DNA of 54,572 nucleotides from SAR86 cluster bacterium (GCA_022447065.1 JAKUUM010000013.1:1-54572), one strand, 5' to 3'. Positions 1 through 7,414 are shown, numbered from the stretch's first letter. Numbers and translations are program-made. The notes: generated by a model from the sequence alone, not told the origin.

Positions 1-1
1 A

Positions 2-259
2 AAGAAATTTGCGAGTGCTTTTTTTGAGACTAGTTTAGCCAACCATCTTAATCAAATACAAGTAGATTCAGTGATTGTTTCCGGGGTTACAACAAGTGGC
101 TGTGTTCGAGCTACAGCACTAGATTCTTTGCAAAATAATTTCCTTACGATAGTGGCAGAAGATTGTGTTGGCGATAGAGATTTGAATGCTCACCAAGCTA
201 ATTTATCTGACTTGCAAGCCAAGTATGCTGATGTGATTCACTCTGACACATTTTTTTAA
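2..259 (+). CDS. Isochorismatase-family hydrolase, C-terminal part (cut by window edge)
   Basis: The gene runs in from the left edge, so its start is not visible; about 85 C-terminal residues remain, ending in TAA. The segment VSGVTTSGCVRATALDSL is the isochorismatase-fold motif that carries the nucleophilic cysteine, followed by the typical EDCVGDRD...H...L.DLQAKYADV tail. Relatives hydrolyse amide or ether bonds of small metabolites (isochorismate, nicotinamide, N-carbamoylsarcosine, ureidoacrylate). TTSGCVRA best resembles the N-carbamoylsarcosine amidase branch, but the substrate cannot be inferred from this fragment. The next 320 bp contain no recognisable gene. Confidence 0.85.
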   Translation, partial: KKFASAFFETSLANHLNQIQVDSVIVSGVTTSGCVRATALDSLQNNFLTIVAEDCVGDRDLNAHQANLSDLQAKYADVIHSDTFF

Positions 260-580
260 ATCATATTCATTTTTTAAAGGAGTTAGATAAGGAAATAAAT
301 TTATAAAAATTTCTTAAGCTCACTGTCTGCATCGTAATTCCATATTTTCTCGGTTCTCATTGACACTATTGGCGTGTACTTCATTACAAGGTTGCGAATA
401 AAAGCAGCTATTGGATTTTTTATGTGATTGAGCCTGCCTTTTATTATGAATGCGGTTGTTCAGAAACCCACGCATTAAGAGATACTCCTTACACGCATGT
501 TGCACCCATAGTAAATTTTATTTTCTATTGTGAAAATGGTTTTATGACTGTAGTAAAAATTAAAGGTGTATTTAGACTGA
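260..580. other. Gene-poor gap before the integrase remnant
   Basis: No convincing gene is seen. Short open frames exist on both strands (for example minus 320-505 and plus 424-696), but their translations resemble no known family and have no clear ribosome binding site. The stretch looks slightly less AT-rich than its surroundings and leads into the integrase fragment, so it may be decayed mobile-element DNA. That is inference. Confidence 0.4.
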
Positions 581-943
581 GAGTTACTTCAAACACTTTG
601 GCAGTACAAGGCTTGGTTGGATTCTTACAGGGAAGGGCGATCAGATTGGGAAGAGAACGATCTTATCATTCCGACCAAAAATGGAACTCCTGCTGATGGC
701 AAAACTAAAGCACAAGGAATGAGACTTCTATTTGATAGAACCAGGATCAAAGGGTCATTTCATACTCTTAGACACAGTTGTATCACTAACTGGTTGCAGT
801 CAGTTCCTAACATTAAGTTAGTCTCAACGCTTGCAGGACATTCAACTGTAGGCATTACTCTGGATCGTTATGGTCATGTACTGGAAGAGAACGCTATCTC
901 GGAAATGGATAATCTTTACGCTACAATGCGATCTACGAGTTAG
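581..943 (+). pseudogene. Tyrosine recombinase (phage-type integrase), 5'-truncated remnant
   Basis: The frame is open from just after a stop at 578-580 to TAG at 941-943. It encodes only the C-terminal third of a tyrosine recombinase: a LIIPTKNGTPAD strand, the HTLRHSCITNWL motif with its catalytic His and Arg, the LAGHST motif with the second His, and ITLDRYGHVL with the nucleophilic Tyr. The N-terminal arm/core-binding domain and the first catalytic Arg are missing, so it cannot work as a recombinase. The only start-like codon is TTG at 617, inside the conserved domain. It ends 8 bp before an intact tRNA-Ser, the usual target of such integrases. I read it as the scar of a lost integrated element. 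Confidence 0.8.
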
Positions 944-951
944 ATGATCAT

Positions 952-1043
952 GGAAGGGTGACAGAGTCTGGTTGAATGTACTGGTCTTGAAAACCAGCAG
1001 GGAGTTAAATCCCTCGTGGGTTCGAATCCCACCCCTTCCGCCA
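952..1043 (+). tRNA. tRNA-Ser (anticodon UGA)
   Basis: A complete 92-nt class II tRNA. The acceptor arm pairs GGAAGGG with CCCTTCC, followed by discriminator G and an encoded CCA (1041-1043). The anticodon stem CTGGT/ACCAG encloses the loop CTTGAAA with anticodon TGA at 988-990. The long variable arm AGGGA...TCCCT is typical of serine tRNAs, and the T arm is GTGGG-TTCGAAT-CCCAC. It decodes UCA (and probably other UCN) codons. It is flanked by an integrase remnant upstream and a diverged copy of its own 3' half downstream, so it has served as an integration target. Confidence 0.97.
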
Positions 1044-1049
1044 GAATTA

Positions 1050-1081
1050 AATACCTTTTTAAATACCTTTTGGATACCTTC
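1050..1081 (+). repeat. Three imperfect tandem copies of AATACCTTTT
   Basis: AATACCTTTT occurs at 1050-1059 and 1062-1071, with a degenerate third copy GATACCTTC at 1073-1081. The spacing of 11-12 bp is about one helical turn. The array lies directly between the tRNA-Ser and the diverged tRNA 3'-half copy. Tyrosine integrases often bind short direct repeats (arm or DR sites) beside the att core, so these may be leftover integrase-binding sites. No function is proven. Confidence 0.45.
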
Positions 1082-1128
1082 ATGCTCTGAAACCACTATA
1101 AGACAGGGGTTTTTAATCAGACTCAATA

Positions 1129-1188
1129 GTCTTGAAAACCAGCAAGGTGTTAAAGCCTTCGGGGGTTAGAATCCCTCACCCTCCGTCA
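1129..1188 (+). repeat. Diverged copy of the tRNA-Ser 3' half (probable att remnant)
   Basis: This 60-nt stretch aligns without gaps to tRNA positions 984-1043, from the anticodon loop to the CCA end, with 50 of 60 bases identical. Several differences preserve pairing: in the variable arm a G-C pair becomes A-T, and other pairs become G-T wobbles. The end corresponding to CCA reads TCA. No matching 5' half precedes it. A 3'-half duplication beside an intact tRNA and an integrase remnant is the classic signature of an att site. The pairing-conserving changes suggest it came from a different, once functional tRNA-Ser. It overlaps the 3' end of waaC on the opposite strand. Confidence 0.7.
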
Positions 1189-2159
1189 CTATTTTCTTTG
1201 ACTGATTTTAGTAGCTTTTTTAAGACTTCTTCTGGAGTGATACTTTCCATACGAGCATCATTCGAAATTATATGCTCCTGGTTTTTTCCTCTTGTTCCTA
1301 TGAGGCTTTCGTCAGTGATCGAATACATAGTTACTGAAGGTTTATCTAAAACCGCAGACAGGTGAGCAAGACCAGTATCAGAACAAACACAACCTATAGA
1401 GTGTTCGATGACATAGGCAATTTCATTTAAAGATAATTGCTTTAAGGCAATAGCTTTTTTATTAGATGAAGTAATTTCTTCTGCTCTGGTAAATTCTTCT
1501 TTAGATCCTGAAGGGAGAACTGCGATGTAGCCCTCTTGGTTTATTAATTCAATAAATTTTTGCCAATAAGAAATTGGCCATAATTTAGTTGGCCAACTAG
1601 CATTGTGAACCAAGACCAAATATTTATCTGGCAAAGTAAAATCAGGTGCCTCAAATATATTTTTATCTACTTTATAATCTATGGATTCATCATCTATTTT
1701 GTAGTTAAGGCTTTGAGCTAATAAACTTCTCTGCCTAGCTACTGCATGTAAATTCTTGGGTACTTCATGTTTAAACGCATAAGCCCAATGAGCCGGGTAT
1801 TCCCTTGCACTATTTTTGTTCATGCCATGTACTTCTTTTTTTACAAAATAGGAAAGAACAGCGCTTTTAAGGTTGTTTTGCATATCAATTACTACATCAT
1901 ATTTCCTAGCATTTATTTTTGTTTTTAGTTCGTTTAATTCTCTCCTTAAAGAACTAGATAGTAGTTGTTTTCTCCAAGTACGATGGTTAGTGGTAATAAT
2001 TTCTGATACTTTTGGGTGCCAGGAAGGAACTGCAGAAAAATTTTCATCGACAATCCAGTCAAATTGAATATCAGGATAAGTTTTTGAGGCATCTGTTAGA
2101 GCAGGCAGGGCGTGCATCAAATCACCCATCGAAGTTAATTTGATGATAAGTGCCCTCAT
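1176..2159 (-). CDS. waaC: ADP-heptose:LPS heptosyltransferase I (WaaC/RfaC)
   Basis: A 327-residue GT9-family glycosyltransferase that adds the first heptose to Kdo in the LPS inner core at the cytoplasmic face of the inner membrane. The N-terminus IIKLTSMGDLMHALPALTDA (residues 5-24) matches the WaaC signature, with the catalytic-type Asp13. Near residue 260 CSDTGLAHLSAVLDKPSV is the nucleotide-sugar binding region. Family members are usually near 320 residues. The last few codons (ending SDGG and stop) lie inside the tRNA-Ser 3'-half copy, so the C-terminal tail appears to have been set by an integration event. Its start follows the upstream oxygenase stop by one base (TAATATG), so the two are cotranscribed. 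Confidence 0.93.
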   Translation of the reverse strand: MRALIIKLTSMGDLMHALPALTDASKTYPDIQFDWIVDENFSAVPSWHPKVSEIITTNHRTWRKQLLSSSLRRELNELKTKINARKYDVVIDMQNNLKSAVLSYFVKKEVHGMNKNSAREYPAHWAYAFKHEVPKNLHAVARQRSLLAQSLNYKIDDESIDYKVDKNIFEAPDFTLPDKYLVLVHNASWPTKLWPISYWQKFIELINQEGYIAVLPSGSKEEFTRAEEITSSNKKAIALKQLSLNEIAYVIEHSIGCVCSDTGLAHLSAVLDKPSVTMYSITDESLIGTRGKNQEHIISNDARMESITPEEVLKKLLKSVKENSDGG

Positions 2160-2160
2160 A

Positions 2161-2769
2161 TTAAGAAAAATTTTTAAAGAAAGAACTCAATCTATGTCTC
2201 AAATTATGCCGTGATAGAGCTTTCTCATATAAATAATTGAGTTGAATTGAGCACCTTTTTCCTTCAAATGCTTGATATCCATGCCAACAATTTTCTGTAA
2301 CTTTAAAAGCAACTAAGCTTCCCATCGTGGCTGGAATTTCTTCAATATAGTTATTTAAATTGTTCCTATCTTTAAGCAGCCTTAAGAGGCCATTTGTATG
2401 ATTCCATTGATCATTAAGATAAATTAAAACAGTAATAATTTTTGTTTTTGAATCCGAATGAATTTTTCCATCCTTCATTCTTGAGTAACCTCTGAAGGTA
2501 GTAACTACTGGTTTATCTTCTAAATTAACTTGAAATTTTTGTTCTAGGATTTTCCTCATTTTATTACTTTTCAGTTCCTCAACAAGCCTTTGAATGCTTT
2601 CTCCTAAAGAAACAGCCTCCAAAGGAAAACTACCTCCTTTATTAATAGGGGGAAAATCTGAAATTAAGCTAGAGTGATTCTCTTTACTTGAAAGAGCATC
2701 TTTAACTGTAAAGAAAGGAAAATAGTAAGAATTTATTTCTGCTTTGCTGATTGATTCAAAGTTAAGCAT
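2161..2769 (-). CDS. 2-oxoglutarate/Fe(II)-dependent oxygenase family protein
   Basis: A 202-residue protein with the double-stranded beta-helix iron site: H104 and D106 in KIHSDSKTK, the distal H163 in ENCWHGYQ, and R172 in KRCSIQLNY as the 2-oxoglutarate-binding Arg. Strand motifs ITVLIYLND and GSLVAFKV are typical of the prolyl-hydroxylase-like (SM-20/2OG-FeII) group. The substrate is unknown. It sits in a three-gene operon (DsbA-like, this gene, waaC) with 1-4 bp gaps, which raises the possibility that it modifies a sugar or lipid of the LPS core. 2OG enzymes that hydroxylate Kdo are known in other bacteria, but this link rests on position only. Protein hydroxylation is equally possible. 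Confidence 0.82.
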   Translation of the reverse strand: MLNFESISKAEINSYYFPFFTVKDALSSKENHSSLISDFPPINKGGSFPLEAVSLGESIQRLVEELKSNKMRKILEQKFQVNLEDKPVVTTFRGYSRMKDGKIHSDSKTKIITVLIYLNDQWNHTNGLLRLLKDRNNLNNYIEEIPATMGSLVAFKVTENCWHGYQAFEGKRCSIQLNYLYEKALSRHNLRHRLSSFFKNFS

Positions 2770-2773
2770 TGTG

Positions 2774-3439
2774 TCAAAGCTGGTTATGTTTAGACTCTAC
2801 CTCTATTACTTTTCTTATATAGGCTTTAAACGTATCAGGCTCTTGTCCTCCAACCAGAGAGTATTTTTTATTAATAATGTAAGTAGGGATAGAAAAAATA
2901 TTCATTTCTCGGGCTCTAAGCTCTTGCCTTGATACTTCTCTAGAACCTATATCAGATTTTAAGAAATCTTTGATCTCATCTTTATTTAATCCTTTTTCAT
3001 TGGAAATAGAAATTAGTTCTTTCATGGAACCGACATCTCTGCCTTCTGAAAAATAAGCTTCAAATAATGCTTCGGCCATAACATCTTGGATTCCTTTTGA
3101 TTTGCTAAACCATAGAAGTCGATGAGCTAAGAAAGTGTTAGGAAGATTTTTGGTCTTGTTAAAATTGAATTCTATGCCTACTTTTTTACCTTCCTCTGTT
3201 ATGAAATCAAATCTACTTCTAGATCCTCCTGATTCACCAAATTTAATTTTCATGTATTCTTCTTTGTCAAAACCTTCTTTGGGTATTTCAGGATGTAACT
3301 GATAAGCCTTCCAATGAATATCAAATTTAGCTTCATTTTTTAGATCTTGCATAGCTATTGAGAGTTTTTTATATCCTATGACACACCAAGGACACACAAT
3401 GTCGGAAACGATATCTATTTTTAATTTATTTGCAATCAT
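2774..3439 (-). CDS. DsbA-family thiol oxidoreductase, FrnE-like
   Basis: A 221-residue thioredoxin-fold protein beginning KIDIVSDIVCPWCVIGYKKL, with a CPWC active site at residues 16-19. The all-helical insert includes the NTFLAHRLLWFSKSKG region, and the C-terminal IFSIPTYIINKKYSLVGGQE contains the cis-Pro loop (IPT) typical of FrnE/2-hydroxychromene-2-carboxylate isomerase-like proteins. There is no signal peptide, so it should act in the cytoplasm; FrnE relatives are implicated in disulfide chemistry and oxidative stress. It is first in the operon with the 2OG oxygenase and waaC and is divergent from the LOG-family gene across a 48-bp promoter region. The in vivo substrate is unknown. Confidence 0.88.
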   Translation of the reverse strand: MIANKLKIDIVSDIVCPWCVIGYKKLSIAMQDLKNEAKFDIHWKAYQLHPEIPKEGFDKEEYMKIKFGESGGSRSRFDFITEEGKKVGIEFNFNKTKNLPNTFLAHRLLWFSKSKGIQDVMAEALFEAYFSEGRDVGSMKELISISNEKGLNKDEIKDFLKSDIGSREVSRQELRAREMNIFSIPTYIINKKYSLVGGQEPDTFKAYIRKVIEVESKHNQL

Positions 3440-3487
3440 CTGATTCTGTTTTGAAATGATATAGTTATATTAAACAAAAGTTAATCC

Positions 3488-4069
3488 ATGAAATCAGTAT
3501 GCATTTTTGCAGGATCTAGTTTAGGTGAGAAAGAATCTTATAGAAATATAGCTTCTAAATTAGGTCAGGAACTAGTTAAGAATAATTTTTCTATTGTCTA
3601 CGGAGGAGGCAGTGTTGGTTTAATGGGAGAAATAGCTAATGCAGTATTAAATTCTGGCGGAAAAGTAACTGGAGTAATAACTAATAGACTTAAAGAAGTA
3701 GAGGTGGGTCATAAAAACTTAACTAAACTCGTCGTAGTTAAATCTATGCATGAGAGAAAAGCTAAAATGGCAGAATTATCAGACGCTATTATTTCTTTAC
3801 CTGGTGGAGTTGGAACTTGGGAAGAATTTTTTGAAGCTTTAGCCTGGAATCAATTAGGTATTCATTCTAAACCTATTATTCTTCTAAATGTCGATAACTA
3901 TTATGAAGATTTGTATAAGTTTGCTGTTAAAGCTTGCTCAGAAGGATTCATTCCTCAATCTACTTTAGATGATTTCATATTAACTGACAGTATCACTAGA
4001 GCGATTAAAGAGATAATAAACTTTACTCCTCAAGATAATACTCAATGGTTTGAAAGGCTTAAAAACTAA
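3488..4069 (+). CDS. LOG-family protein (nucleoside 5'-monophosphate phosphoribohydrolase type)
   Basis: A 193-residue Rossmann-fold protein with the two family signatures: SMHERKAKM (residues 86-94) and PGGVGTWEE (105-113), the PGGxGTxxE nucleotide/catalytic motif. GGGSVGLMG near residue 40 forms the phosphate-binding loop. LOG proteins cleave the N-glycosidic bond of nucleoside 5'-monophosphates; in plants this releases cytokinins. In bacteria they are probably nucleotide-salvage or housecleaning enzymes, formerly annotated as lysine decarboxylases. The length matches the short TIGR00730 type. It stands alone between a divergent operon and an ncRNA locus, and its physiological substrate here is unknown. 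Confidence 0.9.
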   Translation: MKSVCIFAGSSLGEKESYRNIASKLGQELVKNNFSIVYGGGSVGLMGEIANAVLNSGGKVTGVITNRLKEVEVGHKNLTKLVVVKSMHERKAKMAELSDAIISLPGGVGTWEEFFEALAWNQLGIHSKPIILLNVDNYYEDLYKFAVKACSEGFIPQSTLDDFILTDSITRAIKEIINFTPQDNTQWFERLKN

Positions 4070-4178
4070 AGGTATTATTCCTCATATCTAATAATTTACA
4101 TTAAATAATAGTGTTAAAGTATTGATAATATTTACTATTTAAATTTTAGATAAATATTTAAAATTTTTTTTCTTTTGC

Positions 4179-4206
4179 TTGCAATCTTTCTTCAATTTGA
4201 TATCTT
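4179..4206 (+). promoter_or_regulatory. Sigma70-type promoter for the 4213-4397 ncRNA
   Basis: TTGCAA (4179-4184) and TATCTT (4201-4206) are separated by 16 bp, placing a transcription start near 4213. A U-run terminator lies about 180 bp downstream with no plausible plus-strand reading frame between, which supports an RNA gene. Confidence 0.5.
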
Positions 4207-4212
4207 TAGTTC

Positions 4213-4397
4213 TACGCTATTACTCGGAAGAAACTGGACCTCGAGACTCAGATTCAAAAGAGGATGGACAGAAGAAGAAGGGTGGAAAGAGAAGCGTAAG
4301 CAACTCAACTGCACAAGAAGGGTACTTGTAGCACAGTGAGAAACCCGCACTGGCCCCTTCATCTTCGAATTAAACACCACATCAGAGGTGTTTTTTT
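4213..4397 (+). ncRNA. Candidate small structured RNA, family not recognised
   Basis: About 185 nt lie between a promoter-like element (4179-4206) and a clear intrinsic terminator (4372-4397). No plausible coding frame exists on the plus strand. The two ends can pair imperfectly (TCGgAAGA near 4224-4231 with TCTTCGA near 4362-4368), CAGTG...CACTG forms an inner hairpin near 4334-4352, and GCGTAAGC (4294-4301) is a GNRA-loop mini-hairpin. The middle is purine-rich with several GGA triplets. Length and end pairing would suit 6S RNA, and the GGA motifs would suit a CsrA-binding RNA, but I could not match the conserved core of 6S, SRP, tmRNA or RNase P RNA. It lies in the otherwise empty gap between the LOG gene and convergent thpR. 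Confidence 0.55.
4372..4397 (+). terminator. Intrinsic terminator of the ncRNA
   Basis: The stem AAACACC (4372-4378) pairs with GGTGTTT (4387-4393) around an 8-nt loop, and a run of seven T begins at 4391. The T run touches the stop codon of the convergent thpR gene. Confidence 0.85.
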
Positions 4398-4941
4398 ATG
4401 CAAATCTAAAAGATTTTATTAAAGTGTATGAAGTCTGGCCTGACTCAAAAACACTTTTGTACACATCTAAAGATCTGATTACGGATTCTATTGGTTCATC
4501 AAATCCAATTATTTCTGTGAACGGTCGGGTTTTTTCTTTGAATCTAGCTAAAGTAATATGTGGTTTAAATGATTTTAATCTCATTCCAAATCCTATTCTG
4601 GCCACTATTTCTTCAACTATGCCATAAAGTTCTTTAAGCCTTGGTGACAGGGCAATGTTGGCAATTAGAACTTGTCCATTTTCGTTGGGAAAGTAACTGA
4701 AATGGCTTATTTCTATAGGTAAATGTGTAAAAATGAGTTGTTGATTTAAGGCTTCAAACATTTCTTGTTTTTGTTCAGGCTCCATGGACCCAATAAAGTT
4801 AATAGTTATATGATGTTGTTTTTCCTGAGACCAATTAATTTTTATATTTTTAAAGGCGTACTTTTTTTGCTTCTTCTTAAGTTCAGAAATTAATTTATTT
4901 AAACCTGATTGAGGAGTTAGAGCTATAAATATTCTGGACAT
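4396..4941 (-). CDS. thpR: RNA 2',3'-cyclic phosphodiesterase ThpR (LigT)
   Basis: A 181-residue 2H phosphoesterase. The two HxT motifs that form the active site are present: HHITINFIG (H44, T46) and KPHITLARF (H128, T130), about 84 residues apart as usual for the family. ThpR opens 2',3'-cyclic phosphates to 2'-phosphates and can also ligate tRNA halves in vitro; it is cytoplasmic. The gene is monocistronic, convergent with the ncRNA, and its stop codon lies inside the ncRNA terminator T-run. Family size is typically 175-190 residues, so it is full length. Confidence 0.92.
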   Translation of the reverse strand: MSRIFIALTPQSGLNKLISELKKKQKKYAFKNIKINWSQEKQHHITINFIGSMEPEQKQEMFEALNQQLIFTHLPIEISHFSYFPNENGQVLIANIALSPRLKELYGIVEEIVARIGFGMRLKSFKPHITLARFKEKTRPFTEIIGFDEPIESVIRSLDVYKSVFESGQTSYTLIKSFRFA

Positions 4942-5032
4942 TTTTTTGAGTCAGGAATATTAAAGATTACTTTGGCAGAATCAAGCACTTTATTTTTTTG
5001 TTAAGCTAAAATAGAATAAATAGGAATAGAAA

Positions 5033-6049
5033 TTGCCCAAGAAAAAAAGAGTTCTAACCGGAATAACGACTACCGGCTCGCCTCATATAGGAAATTTAGC
5101 TGGAGCAATTTTACCTGCAATTAAGGCTAGCAAAAAAAAATCTACAGATTCTTTCTTATTTTTAGCTGACTATCATTCATTAATTAAGAATAAGGACCCT
5201 GAACTTACTAGTGCATCTAGTTTTGAGATAGCAGCCTGCTGGTTAGCATGTGGTTTAGATCCTAAAGAAGTAATTTTTTATAGACAATCTGATATACCTC
5301 ATATAATGGAACTGGCATGGGTATTAAGCTGCTTAACTTCAAAAGGACTTATGAACAGAGCCCATGCATACAAAGCAGCCGTTTCTGAAAATAAAACTAA
5401 AAGTAATAAAGACCTTGAGAGAGGTATAACTATGGGCTTATATAATTATCCTGTTTTAATGTCAGCAGATATCCTGATATTTAATGCCGATGTTGTTCCT
5501 GTCGGACTAGATCAAAAGCAGCACGTAGAGATGACACGTGATATTGCTTCAAGATTTAATCATCATTACGGTGAAATTTTTAAGATACCTGAAGTCTCGA
5601 TAGAAGATGAGGCTGGTGTTTTACCTGGGATTGATGGAAGGAAAATGAGTAAAAGTTATAACAACGTAATTCCAATATTCTTAAATAAAGACGATCTTAG
5701 AAAAAAAATAATGAAAATTAAAACAGACTCAAAGACACCTGGAGAACCCAAAGAAACTGAAAACTCTTCCATATTTAGTATTTATCGTGCTTTTGCTCCT
5801 GAAGACCAAACTAGGAAATTTCAAGATCTATATAAAGAGGGAATATCTTGGGGAGAAGCAAAAGAATTACTTTTTGAACTTTTAAAGAACCAAATCCAAC
5901 CTTTTCGCCAAGAGTACAAAGAGCTAATAAAAGATAAGTCAGCTCTAGAAAAGATACTTCTTTTAGGGGCAGAGAAAGCTTTAGACATATCTACTCCTAT
6001 TATTAACAAGGTAAGAAAGGCTGTTGGAATAAGGGCTTTTGGTGATTGA
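5033..6049 (+). CDS. trpS: Tryptophanyl-tRNA synthetase
   Basis: A 338-residue class I synthetase that charges tRNA-Trp in the cytoplasm. The HIGH-type motif is SPHIGN (H18-N21) and KMSKS lies at 204-208 in GRKMSKSYNN. FLFLADYHSL and YPVLMSADILIFNADVVPVG are conserved TrpRS regions. The start is TTG at 5033, supported by an AGGA about 8 bases upstream (near 5022) and by the lysine-rich N-terminus leading straight into the VLTGITTTGSPHIGN core; no in-frame ATG lies near. The length matches bacterial TrpRS. It is followed by an MFS transporter gene after 68 bp. Confidence 0.95.
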   Translation: MPKKKRVLTGITTTGSPHIGNLAGAILPAIKASKKKSTDSFLFLADYHSLIKNKDPELTSASSFEIAACWLACGLDPKEVIFYRQSDIPHIMELAWVLSCLTSKGLMNRAHAYKAAVSENKTKSNKDLERGITMGLYNYPVLMSADILIFNADVVPVGLDQKQHVEMTRDIASRFNHHYGEIFKIPEVSIEDEAGVLPGIDGRKMSKSYNNVIPIFLNKDDLRKKIMKIKTDSKTPGEPKETENSSIFSIYRAFAPEDQTRKFQDLYKEGISWGEAKELLFELLKNQIQPFRQEYKELIKDKSALEKILLLGAEKALDISTPIINKVRKAVGIRAFGD

Positions 6050-6117
6050 TATAAAGAGCTTTATAAATTTCTTCTTATAGAGAATAGCCTTTATAGTTTT
6101 AAAAAAATGCTTTAGAA

Positions 6118-7362
6118 ATGAAGAAACTACCTTCTATTATATGGTTGTTATCTGGTGGTCTTTTTTTTGTCGGAGCAGGACAATCTGTAGTTTTTATAAC
6201 TATTCCACCTTTAGCTAGAGATCTTGGGTTAAGTGAGATCCAGACAGGATCCATATTTGCTTCTTCAGCTCTAGCTTGGATGTTATTTAGTCCTTATTGG
6301 GGAAAATTAAGCGATCGTATTGGAAGAAAAATTGTTGTCTTGGTAGGACTCTTAGGGTGTGCTTTATCGTTAATCTTATTTAGCAGTGCTTTAACTTTGG
6401 GCACATCGAATATACTTTTTGGTTGGAAGCTTTTAGCTGTATTAATTTTAGCGAGACTGATAAATGGAATTTTGGGAAGTGCCACTAGGCCTGCTGCGGG
6501 TGCTTGGATTGCTGATGTAACTAGCCTAGATGAAAGAGGAGGGGGGTATGGAAGGCTTAATTCAGGGTTTTCAGCAGGTCGTATAGTAGGACCAGCTTTA
6601 GCTGGATTTCTTCTTCTTATCTCCTATACATTACCTTTTTATATTTTCTCCTTAGGCTTACTTATAACAACCTTAGTACTTTTAAAAAGGCCTGGAGGAA
6701 ACAAAGATCCAAAGGTTTTAGCAGAAAAAGGAAACTTAAAAATGTTCGATAATAGAGTTTGGCCTTTTTTGTTAGTTGGTGCTTGTTTAGGACTTTGTAA
6801 TGCTGCTTTGGTACAAACCACGTCCTTTTATTTTCAAGATGTAATAACTCCCTCAGCAGCTAATCCGATTACCTTTGCTAGCATTGGATTTATGTTAGCT
6901 GCTTTTGGAAGTATTTTAGGGCAATTACTTATAGCTGATAGGTTAAGAATTTCTCCTGGTTCTTTACTACGATATGGAACCTTAATAAGTGGAATTTCTT
7001 TTCTTGGCATTTCTCAAAGCGATTCGTTGACTTCCATTTACATTTCACTTCTTTTATTTGGCTTAGGGCAAGGGACATTAGGTACTGGCTTAGCAGCAGC
7101 CCTTTCCCTATCTGTAGGGCATAAAAATCAAGGAAAAGCTAATGGCTTCATGGGAATGACCATGCCAATTGGCCATGTTATTTCTCCATTTATTGCTATG
7201 CCTTTGTATATGATTTCTCCTGAATATCCTTATCTTTTGGGTTGTACGGCTATGTTTATGACACTCATCTTTGTACAAGTTAATGTTAGGCATAAATGGA
7301 TAAGGCATAAAGGTTATAGGAAGGTTACTTTAGATCCTAACCAGTCAGTAGAGGAAGGTTAA
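6118..7362 (+). CDS. Major facilitator superfamily transporter (12-TM, DHA1-like)
   Basis: A 414-residue integral inner-membrane protein with about 12 hydrophobic segments. The loop after the second membrane helix reads PYWGKLSDRIGRKIVVLVG (near residues 59-77), the canonical MFS motif A. Motif-C-like glycine-rich stretches (GFSAGRIVGPALAGFLL) follow in the fifth helix, typical of drug:H+ antiporters of the TetA/Bcr type. The substrate cannot be predicted. The next gene starts about 50 bp downstream, so cotranscription with the SDR and aldehyde dehydrogenase genes is possible, but this does not show a shared pathway. Confidence 0.88.
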   Translation: MKKLPSIIWLLSGGLFFVGAGQSVVFITIPPLARDLGLSEIQTGSIFASSALAWMLFSPYWGKLSDRIGRKIVVLVGLLGCALSLILFSSALTLGTSNILFGWKLLAVLILARLINGILGSATRPAAGAWIADVTSLDERGGGYGRLNSGFSAGRIVGPALAGFLLLISYTLPFYIFSLGLLITTLVLLKRPGGNKDPKVLAEKGNLKMFDNRVWPFLLVGACLGLCNAALVQTTSFYFQDVITPSAANPITFASIGFMLAAFGSILGQLLIADRLRISPGSLLRYGTLISGISFLGISQSDSLTSIYISLLLFGLGQGTLGTGLAAALSLSVGHKNQGKANGFMGMTMPIGHVISPFIAMPLYMISPEYPYLLGCTAMFMTLIFVQVNVRHKWIRHKGYRKVTLDPNQSVEEG

Positions 7363-7414
7363 TAGGTGGTATTATTAACATATAGCCATTTCTTAAATAA
7401 GAGGGAAAAAAGTT

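Noticed and set aside
320-505. Minus-strand 61-codon frame before the integrase remnant
   Set aside because: No recognisable domain, no ribosome binding site, odd composition (Cys/Asn/His-rich); likely chance.
842-1126. Minus-strand open frame with GGRGGIRTHEGF... over the tRNA
   Set aside because: It is the antisense of the tRNA-Ser; GGRGGIRTHxG peptides are a well-known false annotation from tRNA genes.
4236-4247. GGACCT and CTCGAGAC shared by the two ncRNAs (also 17823-17844)
   Set aside because: One shared 8-mer and one 6-mer in two 200-nt RNAs are expected by chance at this level; overall folds differ, so no common family is claimed.
4192-4380. Minus-strand 62-codon frame across the 4213-4397 RNA
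   Set aside because: It is the antisense of the predicted ncRNA, spans its terminator and has no domain or ribosome binding site.
6050-6065. Palindrome TATAAAG-AG-CTTTATA after trpS
   Set aside because: AT-only hairpin without a T run; too weak for a terminator and likely chance in AT-rich DNA.
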